Part shown: positions 1-7,936 of the stretch, piece by piece
Position numbering within the stretch: the first letter of the stretch is position 1
How the letters are laid out: every line of letters starts with the position of its first letter
Source of the DNA: an uncultured Lachnospiraceae bacterium
GTDB taxonomy: Bacteria > Bacillota > Clostridia > Lachnospirales > Lachnospiraceae
Direction: 5' to 3'
Length of the DNA: 19,116 nt
NCBI GenBank assembly: GCA_910588295.1
Contig: CAJUQO010000064.1
Location: 1 to 19,116 of the forward strand
Notes under the pieces: model-generated
What the model was told of the DNA's origin: nothing
Database searches by the model: none
The model's input: the letters and a program-made list of their open reading frames with translations, nothing else
Made by a program: the position numbers and the translations under genes

Positions 1-62
1 CAGACACTATGAGAATAATTTTTGATCTACTTTTAAACTTTACAAGGCACTAGCCCTCTGTC

Positions 63-701
63 CTATTTTGTCCCGAATATTCTGTCCCCGGCATCACCAA
101 GGCCAGGACAGATATAGGCGTGTTCATTCAATCCACGATCCACATGCCCCACATAGATTTGTATATCCGGATGATTCCTGCGCAGGCACTGCAGACCTTC
201 CGGGGCGGCAATGATACACATAAATTTAATATGCTTCCCGCCATGCTGCTTGATAAAATCTACTGCCTCCGAACCAGAACCACCTGTGGCAAGCATGGGA
301 TCCACCACTACGATGGTTCTCTGTTCGATGGGCTCCGGCAATTTACAATAATACTCATGTGGTTCACAAGTCACAGGATCCCTGTAGAGACCTATATGCC
401 CCACCTTGGCAGTAGGCACCAAAGCCAAAATACCGCCCACCATACCAAGTCCTGCCCGGAGAATCGGCACGACTGCCAGCTTTTTTCCAGCAATTTTCGG
501 CGTCACGCAGGTTTCTATGGGTGTTTCCACCTCCACATCCTTCAGTGGCAGATCACGCAGGGCCTCATATCCCATCAACATGGCGATCTCCTCAATACAT
601 TTCCTGAATTCATTAGTTCCCGTATGGATATCCCTGAGCTGAGATATTTTGTGCTGGATCAGCGGATGATCCATGATAAATACGTTGTCTTTTCCTTTCA
701 T
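63..701 (-). CDS. upp: Uracil phosphoribosyltransferase
   Basis: Makes UMP from uracil and PRPP, the cytosolic pyrimidine salvage step. The product is about 212 residues, the usual length for Upp. It shows the N-terminal MDHPLIQHK block (residues 10-18), the PRPP-binding loop VVVDPMLATGGSG (131-143), and the C-terminal uracil-binding segment YICPGLGDAGDRIFGTK. I chose the ATG at 701 because an AAAGGA sequence lies about 10 nt upstream. An in-frame ATG at 710 has almost the same sequence but only about 1 nt to that motif. The open frame continues upstream to 965, but that part is antisense-frame noise inside rsmG. Only 28 nt separate it from the rsmG stop, so it is probably the last or a late gene of the leftward string. 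No convincing terminator is visible in the 62 nt after the stop. Function is confident; the exact start is less so. Confidence 0.95.
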   Translation of the reverse strand: MKGKDNVFIMDHPLIQHKISQLRDIHTGTNEFRKCIEEIAMLMGYEALRDLPLKDVEVETPIETCVTPKIAGKKLAVVPILRAGLGMVGGILALVPTAKVGHIGLYRDPVTCEPHEYYCKLPEPIEQRTIVVVDPMLATGGSGSEAVDFIKQHGGKHIKFMCIIAAPEGLQCLRRNHPDIQIYVGHVDRGLNEHAYICPGLGDAGDRIFGTK

Positions 702-729
702 CCTTTTCATATCCTTTCTCTTTTTGTAC

Positions 730-1458
730 CTATGATCCCAAGGGTTGTTTTCCCGGTAATCCTGCGCGGCGCGGGAATTTCTTTGATATCTTTTTCGTCT
801 TTTTAAACACGAGGAAAGACCGGTCAATATCCGTCCCCGGCAATGTGAAAGGAATTTCCGACACCAGTTTTCCTCCCATGATTGCGCAGGCTTTACGGCT
901 CTGTTCCAATTCATCCTGATATTTACCGGATTTATAGGAAATAAAAAGTCCTCCAGGCCGCACAAAGGGCATACAGTATTCCAAAAGAGTACTCATATTT
1001 GCCACGGCCCTGGAAACCACCATATCCTGTTTCTCCCTGTACTTCTCAAGCCTGGCCATATCCTCCGCCCGTCCATGAACAGCCTCGATCTTATCCAGTC
1101 CCAGCCGGGCGATGACTTCCTGCAAAAATATGATCCTTTTATTCAGAGAATCCATCAGCACCACCCACAGATGGGGATAAACGATCTTCAGCGGAATTCC
1201 CGGAAAACCGGCCCCCGTACCCAAATCCAGCAGATAATGCACCTTTCCAAAGTCCTGCGCCCTCACCGCAGCCACACTGTCTACAAAATGTTTTATCACC
1301 ACATCTTCATAATCTGTGATTGCCGTAAGGTTTATTTTCTCATTCCACTCCGCCAGCAGTTCAAAATACAGCAAAAACTGCTCAATCTGCAGATCCGTCA
1401 GTTTTACCCCTATTCCGGAAAAACTGTGCATCAAAAAATCCTTTTGCCCGTGTTCCAT
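730..1458 (-). CDS. rsmG: 16S rRNA (guanine-N7)-methyltransferase RsmG (GidB)
   Basis: SAM-dependent enzyme that, in characterised homologues, makes m7G at the 530 loop of 16S rRNA (G527 in E. coli numbering). The product has 242 residues, normal for the family. The N-terminal part carries the family block EWNEKINLTAITDYEDVVIKHFVDS (about residues 37-61, cited by position). The SAM-binding motif LDLGTGAGFPGIPL spans 77-90, and VVSRAVA comes later. The basic C-terminal motif PRRAGLPGKQPL matches the conserved KYPRRxGxPxKxPL tail. The ATG at 1458 has GGGAG about 7 nt upstream. It lies 67 nt after mnmG and just before upp, all co-directional. Loss of this enzyme gives low-level streptomycin resistance in other bacteria; nothing here suggests it is broken. 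Confidence 0.96.
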   Translation of the reverse strand: MEHGQKDFLMHSFSGIGVKLTDLQIEQFLLYFELLAEWNEKINLTAITDYEDVVIKHFVDSVAAVRAQDFGKVHYLLDLGTGAGFPGIPLKIVYPHLWVVLMDSLNKRIIFLQEVIARLGLDKIEAVHGRAEDMARLEKYREKQDMVVSRAVANMSTLLEYCMPFVRPGGLFISYKSGKYQDELEQSRKACAIMGGKLVSEIPFTLPGTDIDRSFLVFKKTKKISKKFPRRAGLPGKQPLGS

Positions 1459-1525
1459 TCATTTTCTCCCGCAGTCAACAAAAATATATCACAATCTTAA
1501 GAAAATCTATACCCTGAACATCTAT

Positions 1526-3406
1526 TTACTGTCTTTTGTACTGTTCCAGATAAATCAGTAAAACCGAGATATCCGCCGGAGATACTCCCGCGATCCGCGA
1601 AGCCTGTCCTATATTTCCCGGCTGAAAAGCCTTCAATTTCTGTACTGCTTCACTTCGCAGGCTTCTCACCTTATCATAGTCCAGGCCCTCCGGTATTCTT
1701 TTATTCTCCAGCTTTTTAAACTGTTCCACCTGCTTCATCTGACGGCGGATATATCCTTCATACTTAATTTCAATATTCACCTGTTCCCGGACATCCCGGG
1801 GAAGTTCAGGCCTTCCGCTGTCCAGAAAAGCCAGTTTTTCATAATCCAGCTCCGGCCGCCGGATCAGCTCGGCCAGCGTCAATCCGCCATTCACAGCCAC
1901 GCTTCCAAGAGCAGACAGAAAATTCTGTACCTCCTGTGAAGCGCTTATGTGAATCCCTTTTACCCTGGCTATCTCCTTTTCGATCTGCTTTTCCTTTTCC
2001 CGCAATGCTACTATCTGCTTTTCGGAGATCAACCCCACGCGATACCCCTTTTCCCGAAGGCGTCTGTCCGCATTATCCTGACGCAGCAGCAGACGATATT
2101 CTGCCCGGCTAGTCATCATGCGGTAAGGCTCATGATTCTCCTTCGTCACAAGATCATCGATCAAAACGCCGATATAGCCTTCCGAGCGGTCAATGACCAG
2201 AGGTTCTCTGCCCAATATTTCCATAGCCGCATTAATACCCGCCACAAGGCCCTGGGCGGCCGCCTCCTCATAACCGGAACTTCCGTTAAACTGTCCGCCG
2301 GAAAAAAGGCCCCTGATTTTTTTTAATTCCAGTGTATTCTTTAACTGCATCGGGTTAATACAGTCATATTCGATGGCATAGGCGTTACGCACAATCTTCG
2401 CCTTTTCCAGTCCCGCCACGGAACGGTACATTCTCTCCTGCACATCTTCCGGCAGAGAACTGGACATGCCCCCCACATACATTTCATTAGTATAAAGCCC
2501 CTCCGGCTCAATAAACACCTGATGTCTGTTCTTATCCGCAAAACGGACCACTTTATCCTCAATGGAAGGGCAGTACCGGGGTCCCGTCCCTTCTATTTTA
2601 CCGGAATACAGGGGTGAACGATCCAGATTCTCTCGGATGATTGCATGAGTTTCCTCATTGGTATAGGTCAGCCAGCATGAAACCTGGTCAATCTGCACAG
2701 AATCAGGATCAGTAGAAAAAGAAAAGGGCGTTATACGGGCATCCCCCAACTGTTCCTCCATCTTTGAAAAATCAATAGTTCTCCCGTCAATTCTGGCCGG
2801 CGTTCCCGTCTTATAACGGAACATCTCAATCCCATTGGCTTTCAGAGAGTCCGTCAGATGATTCGCCGCCTGCAAACCGTTGGGGCCTGTATAGCTGCTC
2901 ACATCACCGTAAATACAACGGGCCTTCAGATAAGTGCCTGTACAAAGCACTACAGACTTACTGTGGTAAATCGCCCCTGAACATGTTCTTATCCCGCAGA
3001 TTTTTCCCGCCTCAACCAGAATTTCCATGACCTCCGCCTGCCGCACAGACAGATGATCTGTATTTTCCAGAACCCGGCGCATATACTGGGAATAACGGCT
3101 CTTATCCGCCTGGGCCCGCAGGGAATGTACCGCCGGCCCCTTTGACACATTTAACATCTTTGACTGGATAAAGGCGTGATCGATGGCCTTTCCCATCTCC
3201 CCGCCCAGGGCATCAACCTCCCTGACCAGATGTCCCTTAGAGCTTCCGCCTATATTCGGATTACAGGGCATCAGCGCAATGCTCTCCACGCTGACCGTAA
3301 ACAAAACTGTCTCCAGTCCCAATCTGGCGCAGGCCAAAGCCGCCTCACACCCGGCATGTCCGGCTCCCACCACAACCACATCACATGTCTCTTCCCTGTA
3401 CCGCAT
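1526..3406 (-). CDS. mnmG: tRNA uridine-5-carboxymethylaminomethyl modification enzyme MnmG (GidA)
   Basis: FAD-containing partner of MnmE that installs the cmnm5 group on wobble uridine 34 of certain tRNAs. The product is 626 residues, standard length. It begins with an FAD dinucleotide-binding motif VVVVGAGHAGCEAA (about 10-23). The signature PCNPNIGGSSKGHL follows, then TGTYLKA, the RYCPSIEDKVVRF block, the FSGGQFNGSSGYEEAAAQG segment that closes over FAD, and a C-terminal helical MnmE-binding region ending in ISVLLIYLEQYKRQ. The start at 3406 is set by GGAGG 7 nt upstream; an upstream in-frame ATG at 3436 overlaps mnmE and has no better site. The gene follows mnmE by 16 nt and its ribosome binding site sits in that gap, so the two partner proteins are probably made from one message. 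Confidence 0.97.
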   Translation of the reverse strand: MRYREETCDVVVVGAGHAGCEAALACARLGLETVLFTVSVESIALMPCNPNIGGSSKGHLVREVDALGGEMGKAIDHAFIQSKMLNVSKGPAVHSLRAQADKSRYSQYMRRVLENTDHLSVRQAEVMEILVEAGKICGIRTCSGAIYHSKSVVLCTGTYLKARCIYGDVSSYTGPNGLQAANHLTDSLKANGIEMFRYKTGTPARIDGRTIDFSKMEEQLGDARITPFSFSTDPDSVQIDQVSCWLTYTNEETHAIIRENLDRSPLYSGKIEGTGPRYCPSIEDKVVRFADKNRHQVFIEPEGLYTNEMYVGGMSSSLPEDVQERMYRSVAGLEKAKIVRNAYAIEYDCINPMQLKNTLELKKIRGLFSGGQFNGSSGYEEAAAQGLVAGINAAMEILGREPLVIDRSEGYIGVLIDDLVTKENHEPYRMMTSRAEYRLLLRQDNADRRLREKGYRVGLISEKQIVALREKEKQIEKEIARVKGIHISASQEVQNFLSALGSVAVNGGLTLAELIRRPELDYEKLAFLDSGRPELPRDVREQVNIEIKYEGYIRRQMKQVEQFKKLENKRIPEGLDYDKVRSLRSEAVQKLKAFQPGNIGQASRIAGVSPADISVLLIYLEQYKRQ

Positions 3407-3422
3407 ACATACGCCTCCACCA

Positions 3423-4796
3423 TTACTTTCCCACACAGAATTTAGAAAATATCTCGTTTACGAGATCTTCTCCCACTGATTCGCCGATAATATTGCCCAA
3501 ATGTTCATAAGCCCCCATCAAATCAATAAAATAAAAGTCCTCCGGCATACCTCCGTCGATACTTTCCATCACCAGCCGAATACATTTCTCTGCTTCGGCA
3601 AACTCCTGTTTATGGCGGCTGTTGGTAATATATATTTTCTCCTGAAAAGACAGTTCGCCGCTGAAAAACATTTCTTTTAACATCTCTTCCAGCTCCACAA
3701 GCCCCCGCCCTTCCTTTGTGGAAAACAAAATTACAGGTCTGTCCGTTTTCGCACGGACATCTTCCTGTGTGATTCCGGGCGCCAAATCGATCTTATTCAA
3801 TAAAATAATATAATTTTTGTCCCGGACACTGTCAAGAATTTGCATGTCATCCTCATCAAAAGGCAGAGAGCTGTCCAGGACAAAAAGGATCAGATCTGCC
3901 TGCATGGCATATTGTCTGGCTTTCTCTACACCGATCTGTTCCACAGGATTATCCGTATCCCGTATTCCTGCAGTATCTGCCAGCCGCAGGGATATTCCCT
4001 TTAGCATGATCTGTTCTTCCAGCACATCCCTGGTGGTTCCGGCTATATCCGTAACGATGGCCCTATCCTCTCCCAGCAGCATATTCAATACCGAAGATTT
4101 TCCTGCATTGGGCTTTCCCAAGATCACCGTGCGGATACCTTCCCGCAGCAAACGCCCGTCATCAAAGGATTCCGTCAGACGCCGGATTTGTTCCCCTATC
4201 GGAACCAGAACTTTACTTAGAGTTTCCCCATATCCCTCTATAGAAAAATGTTCCGGATCATCCAGCGCCGACTCAATATAGGCTATATGATAGAGTATCT
4301 GTTTCCTCATATCCATGACGGCCTGTCTGACCGAACCTCTGAGCTGCCGCAGAGAATTGTGCAGCGCATATTCGCTGCCGGCCCGGATCACGTCCATTAC
4401 CGCCTCGGCCTCCGAGAGATCCATCTTTCCGTTTAAAAAAGCCCTCTTCGAGAATTCTCCCGGCTCCGCCGGCCTGGCGCCATACTTAAGCGCTGTATCC
4501 AAAACCCGCCGCACAGCCAGAACACCGCCATGACAGTTGATTTCCACTGTATCTTCCCCCGTATAAGTGCGAGGGCCTTTCATCCACATAACCAGCACTT
4601 CATCTATTGTCCTGTCTTCATCTACAACATATCCATAATGAATCGTGTGGGAAACTGCTTTTCGGATATCCTTCCGTCCTGTTTTACTTCTGTATATCTT
4701 GTACAGAACATCCATGACCCCTTCACCGGTCATCCGTACAATCCCTATTCCCGATGGGCTCAAAGCCGTAGAAACAGCCGCTATCACATCTGTCAT
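3423..4796 (-). CDS. mnmE: tRNA modification GTPase MnmE (TrmE)
   Basis: Potassium-activated GTPase that works with MnmG on wobble uridines. The product is 457 residues. It has an N-terminal folate-binding domain starting MTDVIAAVSTALSPSGIGIVR (start of residues 1-21), with CHGG at 88-91. A helical domain carries an inserted G domain: G1 GKPNAGKS at 227-234, a G2 segment TDIAGTTRD, G3 DTAG at 274-277 and G4 NKID at 334-337. It ends in the family hallmark C-x-G-K (CVGK, 454-457), whose cysteine is needed for the modification. The ATG at 4796 has GGGAGG 8 nt upstream. A longer reading frame to 4865 is rejected because it runs through an intergenic hairpin and lacks homology. A 72-nt gap with that hairpin separates it from jag. 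Confidence 0.97.
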   Translation of the reverse strand: MTDVIAAVSTALSPSGIGIVRMTGEGVMDVLYKIYRSKTGRKDIRKAVSHTIHYGYVVDEDRTIDEVLVMWMKGPRTYTGEDTVEINCHGGVLAVRRVLDTALKYGARPAEPGEFSKRAFLNGKMDLSEAEAVMDVIRAGSEYALHNSLRQLRGSVRQAVMDMRKQILYHIAYIESALDDPEHFSIEGYGETLSKVLVPIGEQIRRLTESFDDGRLLREGIRTVILGKPNAGKSSVLNMLLGEDRAIVTDIAGTTRDVLEEQIMLKGISLRLADTAGIRDTDNPVEQIGVEKARQYAMQADLILFVLDSSLPFDEDDMQILDSVRDKNYIILLNKIDLAPGITQEDVRAKTDRPVILFSTKEGRGLVELEEMLKEMFFSGELSFQEKIYITNSRHKQEFAEAEKCIRLVMESIDGGMPEDFYFIDLMGAYEHLGNIIGESVGEDLVNEIFSKFCVGK

Positions 4797-4817
4797 ATGA
4801 TTTTCCTCCCATGCAAA

Positions 4818-4862
4818 AGGGCTCCCGCCCAGGTCCCATAAGGCAGCCCAGGCAGGAGCCCT
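4818..4862 (-). terminator. Intercistronic hairpin between jag and mnmE
   Basis: On the transcribed (minus) strand, arms at 4862-4851 and 4829-4818 pair over 12 bp. They read AGGGCTCCTGCC and GGCGGGAGCCCT, with one T-G wobble and a 21-nt loop. The stem begins 7 nt after the jag stop and is followed by TTTTGC, a short, poor U-tract, then the mnmE ribosome binding site. The stem is very GC-rich, so it should form. It could be a partial terminator, an RNA-processing or stability element, or a translational insulator. The weak U-tract makes a full terminator doubtful. Confidence 0.5.
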
Positions 4863-4868
4863 CACCGG

Positions 4869-5993
4869 CTATTCTTCTGTAGGAACACTCTCCGCCGCAA
4901 CGGGCCTGTATTCCCTCCGGTCCTCATACCGGGAACCTCTCTTTAATGTAACCACCACATGTCTGTAGGGCTCATTTCCCTCACTGTAGGTTTCCACAAA
5001 CTTGTTTCCCTGCAGGGAAGAGTGGATAATCCTTCTCTCGTAAGGATTCATCGGTTCCAGGGCCACCGGTTTTCTGGTCTTTTTCACACGGAAAGCAATA
5101 TTTTTCGCCAGATTTTCCAGCGTATCCTTCCTGCGGCTGCGGTAGTTTTCCGTATCCAGCTTCACACGAACATACGCCATTCCTCCTTTGTTAACCACAA
5201 GACTGGTCAAATACTGGAGGGAATCCAGCGTCTGGCCCCTCTTACCGATCAATATACCCATATCCTCACCGGAAAAATCAATACCAAGGTTATTGTTATC
5301 TTTATCATACTGGGCATGGATCTCCACCGGCAGCTCCATAGCCGCGAATACACCCTTCAGGAAAGTCACAGCCGCATCGCTGATCGCCTGTATTTCTTCT
5401 TCCGTACGGACAACAGGCTTTACCTCCTGCACTCTTTCCCTCACAGGCGGTCTCTCTCGTACGGGCTCCGTATCTTTCCTGAATTCCCGCCTTTCCTGAT
5501 GAAACTGCTCTCTGCGGGGTCTTCTGTCCCCATTCTTTTTATATCTTTGACGGCCTTTCTTAAACTCCGGTTTCGTCTCGCGAAATTCTTTTGTATCTCT
5601 GTTTTCCTCAACTTTAAGGGTATCTGAAACAGATTTTTGCTCTCTGCTTTCACGGATCTCTGCCTTTTCTTTTACCTCTTTATCTTCCCTGGAAGGTACC
5701 TGCTCATTGCGGATATCCTTTTTCACAGGTTTTTCTCTGCGCTCCGGTTTCACCGGCTTTGCCAACTGAGATTTTTTTTGTTCTACCGGTTTGTCAAACA
5801 CTTTTCTGCGGGCACGAATCTTTGCCGGCTTTTTTCCAAATCCCAGAAACCCGGCGGATTCTCTATTTATAACCTCATATTCCAATTCTGAACTGGGCAC
5901 CTGAAGCTTTGTGATAGCTTCATTGATAGCAAGATCAACATTATCTCCTGTAAATTCCTGAAATTCCTGTAATGCCATATTTGTTTCCCCCAT
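4869..5993 (-). CDS. jag: RNA-binding protein Jag/KhpB (Jag_N, KH-II and R3H domains)
   Basis: Single-stranded nucleic-acid-binding protein of the Jag/EloR/KhpB family; in Gram-positive relatives it binds RNA with KhpA and affects elongation and division. The product is up to 374 residues. The Jag_N domain is about 7-62, containing the GFLGFGKKPAKIRAR motif. A very charged linker rich in K, R and E spans about 63-195. A KH domain follows with GILIGKRG (GKRG at 250-253), then an R3H domain whose R-x3-H is in ERRIIH (about 319-324). The stop of yidC and this ATG share one base (TAATG), suggesting translational coupling. An in-frame ATG at 5978, preceded by GGGGGA, is an alternative start. Position next to yidC is the usual one. 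Function in this organism is inferred. Confidence 0.93.
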   Translation of the reverse strand: MGETNMALQEFQEFTGDNVDLAINEAITKLQVPSSELEYEVINRESAGFLGFGKKPAKIRARRKVFDKPVEQKKSQLAKPVKPERREKPVKKDIRNEQVPSREDKEVKEKAEIRESREQKSVSDTLKVEENRDTKEFRETKPEFKKGRQRYKKNGDRRPRREQFHQERREFRKDTEPVRERPPVRERVQEVKPVVRTEEEIQAISDAAVTFLKGVFAAMELPVEIHAQYDKDNNNLGIDFSGEDMGILIGKRGQTLDSLQYLTSLVVNKGGMAYVRVKLDTENYRSRRKDTLENLAKNIAFRVKKTRKPVALEPMNPYERRIIHSSLQGNKFVETYSEGNEPYRHVVVTLKRGSRYEDRREYRPVAAESVPTEE

Positions 5994-7246
5994 TATTTCC
6001 TTCGATGTTTCTCGTCATAGCTGCGGACCATGTTAGCCTTTGCCGCAAGGCTTCCCGGTTTAGGCTCATATTTTCCAGCTGATACGTCTTCTCTGGTATT
6101 TACATTCTTTGCAACACTGCTGATACTCTTCGTTTTACGATTGGCGTTTGCCGCTACCTGCTGGGCTGAAATCTCTTTCTTTTTCTCATTCTTTTTGGCT
6201 GCGGCTTCCATATTTCTCTTAACCATCTCATCCATATCCACGCTGTCCAGATGTTTGTTAATAAAAAACTGCTGGGCCGTACGGATCACAGCGCCGGCGA
6301 TCCAGTAAATACCTATACCGACAGGGAGAGTCAGACAAAATACAGCCGACATAAGGGGCATCATCGTATTCATACTCTTCATTGTGGCAGCAGCCGTATC
6401 TCCCTCTCCCGCCTGGGGCTGGGGCATCAGCTTATAATTAAGCATCTGGGTCAGCCATGCCAAAATCGGAATCAGGACAGCCGCAATCAGAAGCAGCCAG
6501 GAACCGTTCCCGAAGGATGAGGTAATCAGCGCCAGAGGATTATCCGAAATATTCATCCCCGCGAAATTGTTGACCCGGGCCATTGTCGCCGATGTGGAGG
6601 CAATCGTGTCGGACATTCCCTTAAAAGCGTCCACCTGAGCCAGGCTGTCCCACTGGGAAGGACTCAACTTATACAAAAAATCAATGATCGAATTATTCGT
6701 GATCATATCATTTTCATAGGTAAGCTGAAGGGTACTGATCTTATTTTCCGTCACAAAATTTTTGATGATATCCGTATAACCGGGCACATTGGTAATTTGG
6801 GTCACCAAACCAGAAAAAATATCCCGAACCGAACTGATATATCCCGGAATTTTATAAATAACCTGATACAGAGCAAACAAAATCGGCATCTGGATTAAAA
6901 GCTGCGCGCAGCTTCCCGACATAGACACGCCGTATTTCTGATAAACAGCCTGGGTCTCGGCATTCATTTTCTCCATAGATGCCTGATCCTTTTTATTCTT
7001 ATATTTTTCACGGATCTTATTCAACTCCGGAGCCATGACGCTGTTCATCTTGGAAAATTTCTGCTGTTTGACTTGCAGAGGCATCATAAGCAAATAAATG
7101 ATCAGTGTGAACAGGATGATGGAAAGGCCTATATTCGGAATCCCTATCTTATCCAGTATCACATAAATTCCTTCCATCAGATAACCGAGTATCCCCGCTA
7201 CATACTTGACGATCGGCATCGTGGATTTTGTCAAAACGATATTCAA
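5993..7246 (-). CDS. yidC: Membrane protein insertase YidC (Oxa1 family)
   Basis: Inserts and folds membrane proteins, alone or with SecYEG. Using the TTG at 7246 the product is 417 residues. Hydrophobic segments are visible at about 22-58, 113-133, 249-270 and 296-325. They include the family stretches MPLQVKQQKFSKM and LIQMPILFALYQVIY, and a C-terminal SMNTMMPLMSAVFCLTLPVGIG region (start of residues 291-312). The tail (335-417) is strongly basic, as in Oxa1-type proteins that contact ribosomes. I see no lipobox cysteine, unlike Bacillus SpoIIIJ. The TTG start is favoured by GGAGG 9 nt upstream and by the protein beginning right before the first hydrophobic segment. A GTG at 7297 and an ATG at 7219 are alternatives with poorer sites. 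It lies between yidD and jag. Confidence 0.95.
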   Translation of the reverse strand: MNIVLTKSTMPIVKYVAGILGYLMEGIYVILDKIGIPNIGLSIILFTLIIYLLMMPLQVKQQKFSKMNSVMAPELNKIREKYKNKKDQASMEKMNAETQAVYQKYGVSMSGSCAQLLIQMPILFALYQVIYKIPGYISSVRDIFSGLVTQITNVPGYTDIIKNFVTENKISTLQLTYENDMITNNSIIDFLYKLSPSQWDSLAQVDAFKGMSDTIASTSATMARVNNFAGMNISDNPLALITSSFGNGSWLLLIAAVLIPILAWLTQMLNYKLMPQPQAGEGDTAAATMKSMNTMMPLMSAVFCLTLPVGIGIYWIAGAVIRTAQQFFINKHLDSVDMDEMVKRNMEAAAKKNEKKKEISAQQVAANANRKTKSISSVAKNVNTREDVSAGKYEPKPGSLAAKANMVRSYDEKHRRK

Positions 7247-7255
7247 ATTACATTT

Positions 7256-7260
7256 CCTCC
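7256..7260 (-). promoter_or_regulatory. Ribosome binding site that fixes the yidC TTG start
   Basis: The minus strand reads GGAGG here, with 9 nt to TTG at 7246-7244. It is the only strong Shine-Dalgarno sequence near the start of the yidC frame. The first ATG inside the frame (7219) has none. A UUG start lowers initiation, so it may tune YidC level. Confidence 0.7.
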
Positions 7261-7326
7261 ATTTTTGTAAACCGATATGGGTCTGACCACCTGTCACTCC
7301 CCTGCGCTGACAAAATATTTATCCCG

Positions 7327-7536
7327 TTAGGGAACCGGGTCATAGCCTCCCTTTGAAAAAGGGTTGCACCGTAAAATACGCCATATGGCCAGCAAACTTC
7401 CTTTCAAAGCCCCGTATTTCTGTACAGCCTCCAGTCCATACTGGGAACAGGTAGGATAGTAGGGGCATTTTGTCCTTTTTAACGGCGACAGATACTTCTG
7501 ATAAAACCGTATCATCTTAATCAATACTATTTTCAT
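7327..7536 (-). CDS. yidD: Membrane protein insertion efficiency factor YidD
   Basis: Small membrane-associated protein thought to help YidC-dependent insertion. The product is 69 residues, typical of the family. It has an N-terminal amphipathic or hydrophobic segment (IVLIKMIRFYQKYLSPL), then the signature CPYYPTCSQYGLEAVQKYG with its two conserved cysteines, and the motif RILRCNPFSKGGYDPVP at the end, all hallmarks of DUF37/YidD. Its ATG overlaps the rnpA stop by four bases (ATGA), so translation is probably coupled to rnpA. The gap to yidC is 80 nt and holds no clear promoter. Confidence 0.95.
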   Translation of the reverse strand: MKIVLIKMIRFYQKYLSPLKRTKCPYYPTCSQYGLEAVQKYGALKGSLLAIWRILRCNPFSKGGYDPVP

Positions 7537-7883
7537 TCTTTCACTTCACTTTCCCATATACGGTGAAGTTTTGCAAGGTGTACCAGTGCACTTCCAATCT
7601 GCCTGTAATCACAATTCTTTGCGGCCACCCTTACCAGAATAACCATATCCAGCCCCCGACGAAATCCTGTCTCGCGCAGCCTGTAATTTTCTTTTATCAA
7701 TCTCTTCAATCTGTGCCTGACTACGCTGTTTCCTACTTTTTTGCTGACGGATATACCTACTCTGTTCATTTCCCGGCCATTGTCCATCGCATACATAACC
7801 AGATATCTATTTGCGTAGGATGTTCCTCTCTCATAGACCTGCCGGAAATCTCTGTTCTTCTTCAAACCTTCAGAATTCTGCAT
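7533..7883 (-). CDS. rnpA: Ribonuclease P protein component
   Basis: Basic protein that binds the RNase P RNA and helps it cut pre-tRNA leaders. The product is 116 residues, normal length. It starts with the usual L-K-K-N-R-D-F block (residues 7-13), then RVGISVSKKVGNSVVRHRLKR (41-61), which is the RNA-binding motif region, and LVRVAAKN. The canonical R-N-R of the family reads R-H-R here. The ATG at 7883 has GGGA about 7 nt upstream; a TTG at 7895 would add four residues and is less likely. It follows rpmH after 51 nt that contain a hairpin, and overlaps yidD by 4 nt. Confidence 0.95.
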   Translation of the reverse strand: MQNSEGLKKNRDFRQVYERGTSYANRYLVMYAMDNGREMNRVGISVSKKVGNSVVRHRLKRLIKENYRLRETGFRRGLDMVILVRVAAKNCDYRQIGSALVHLAKLHRIWESEVKE

Positions 7884-7914
7884 ATATAATCCCAAATACT
7901 AATGCATAGAAGAA

Positions 7915-7936
7915 AAGACCACATAAATGCGGTCTT
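7915..7936 (-). terminator. Hairpin after rpmH, likely attenuator before rnpA
   Basis: On the minus strand AAGACCGCA and TGTGGTCTT pair over 9 bp (one G-U) around a TTTA loop. The stem starts inside the rpmH stop codon and is followed by TTCTTCT, so the 3' end is U-rich. This looks like an intrinsic terminator. Because rnpA lies only about 30 nt further and has no visible promoter of its own, partial read-through is the simplest reading. That would give much more L34 mRNA than RnpA mRNA, as known in other bacteria. Confidence 0.6.

Noticed and set aside
9..62. Possible terminator after upp
   Set aside because: Only a 5-bp stem with a G-U pair (AGGGC/GCCTT) and no U-run; too weak to call.
120..806. 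A 228-codon plus-strand open frame opposite upp
   Set aside because: Antisense to a well-conserved upp; histidine-rich composition without a domain.
702..965. N-terminal extension of Upp into rsmG
   Set aside because: The extra 88 residues match no part of Upp and come from rsmG in another frame.
4797..4865. N-terminal extension of MnmE
   Set aside because: The segment is the intergenic hairpin; the GGGAGG site and family homology place the start at 4796.
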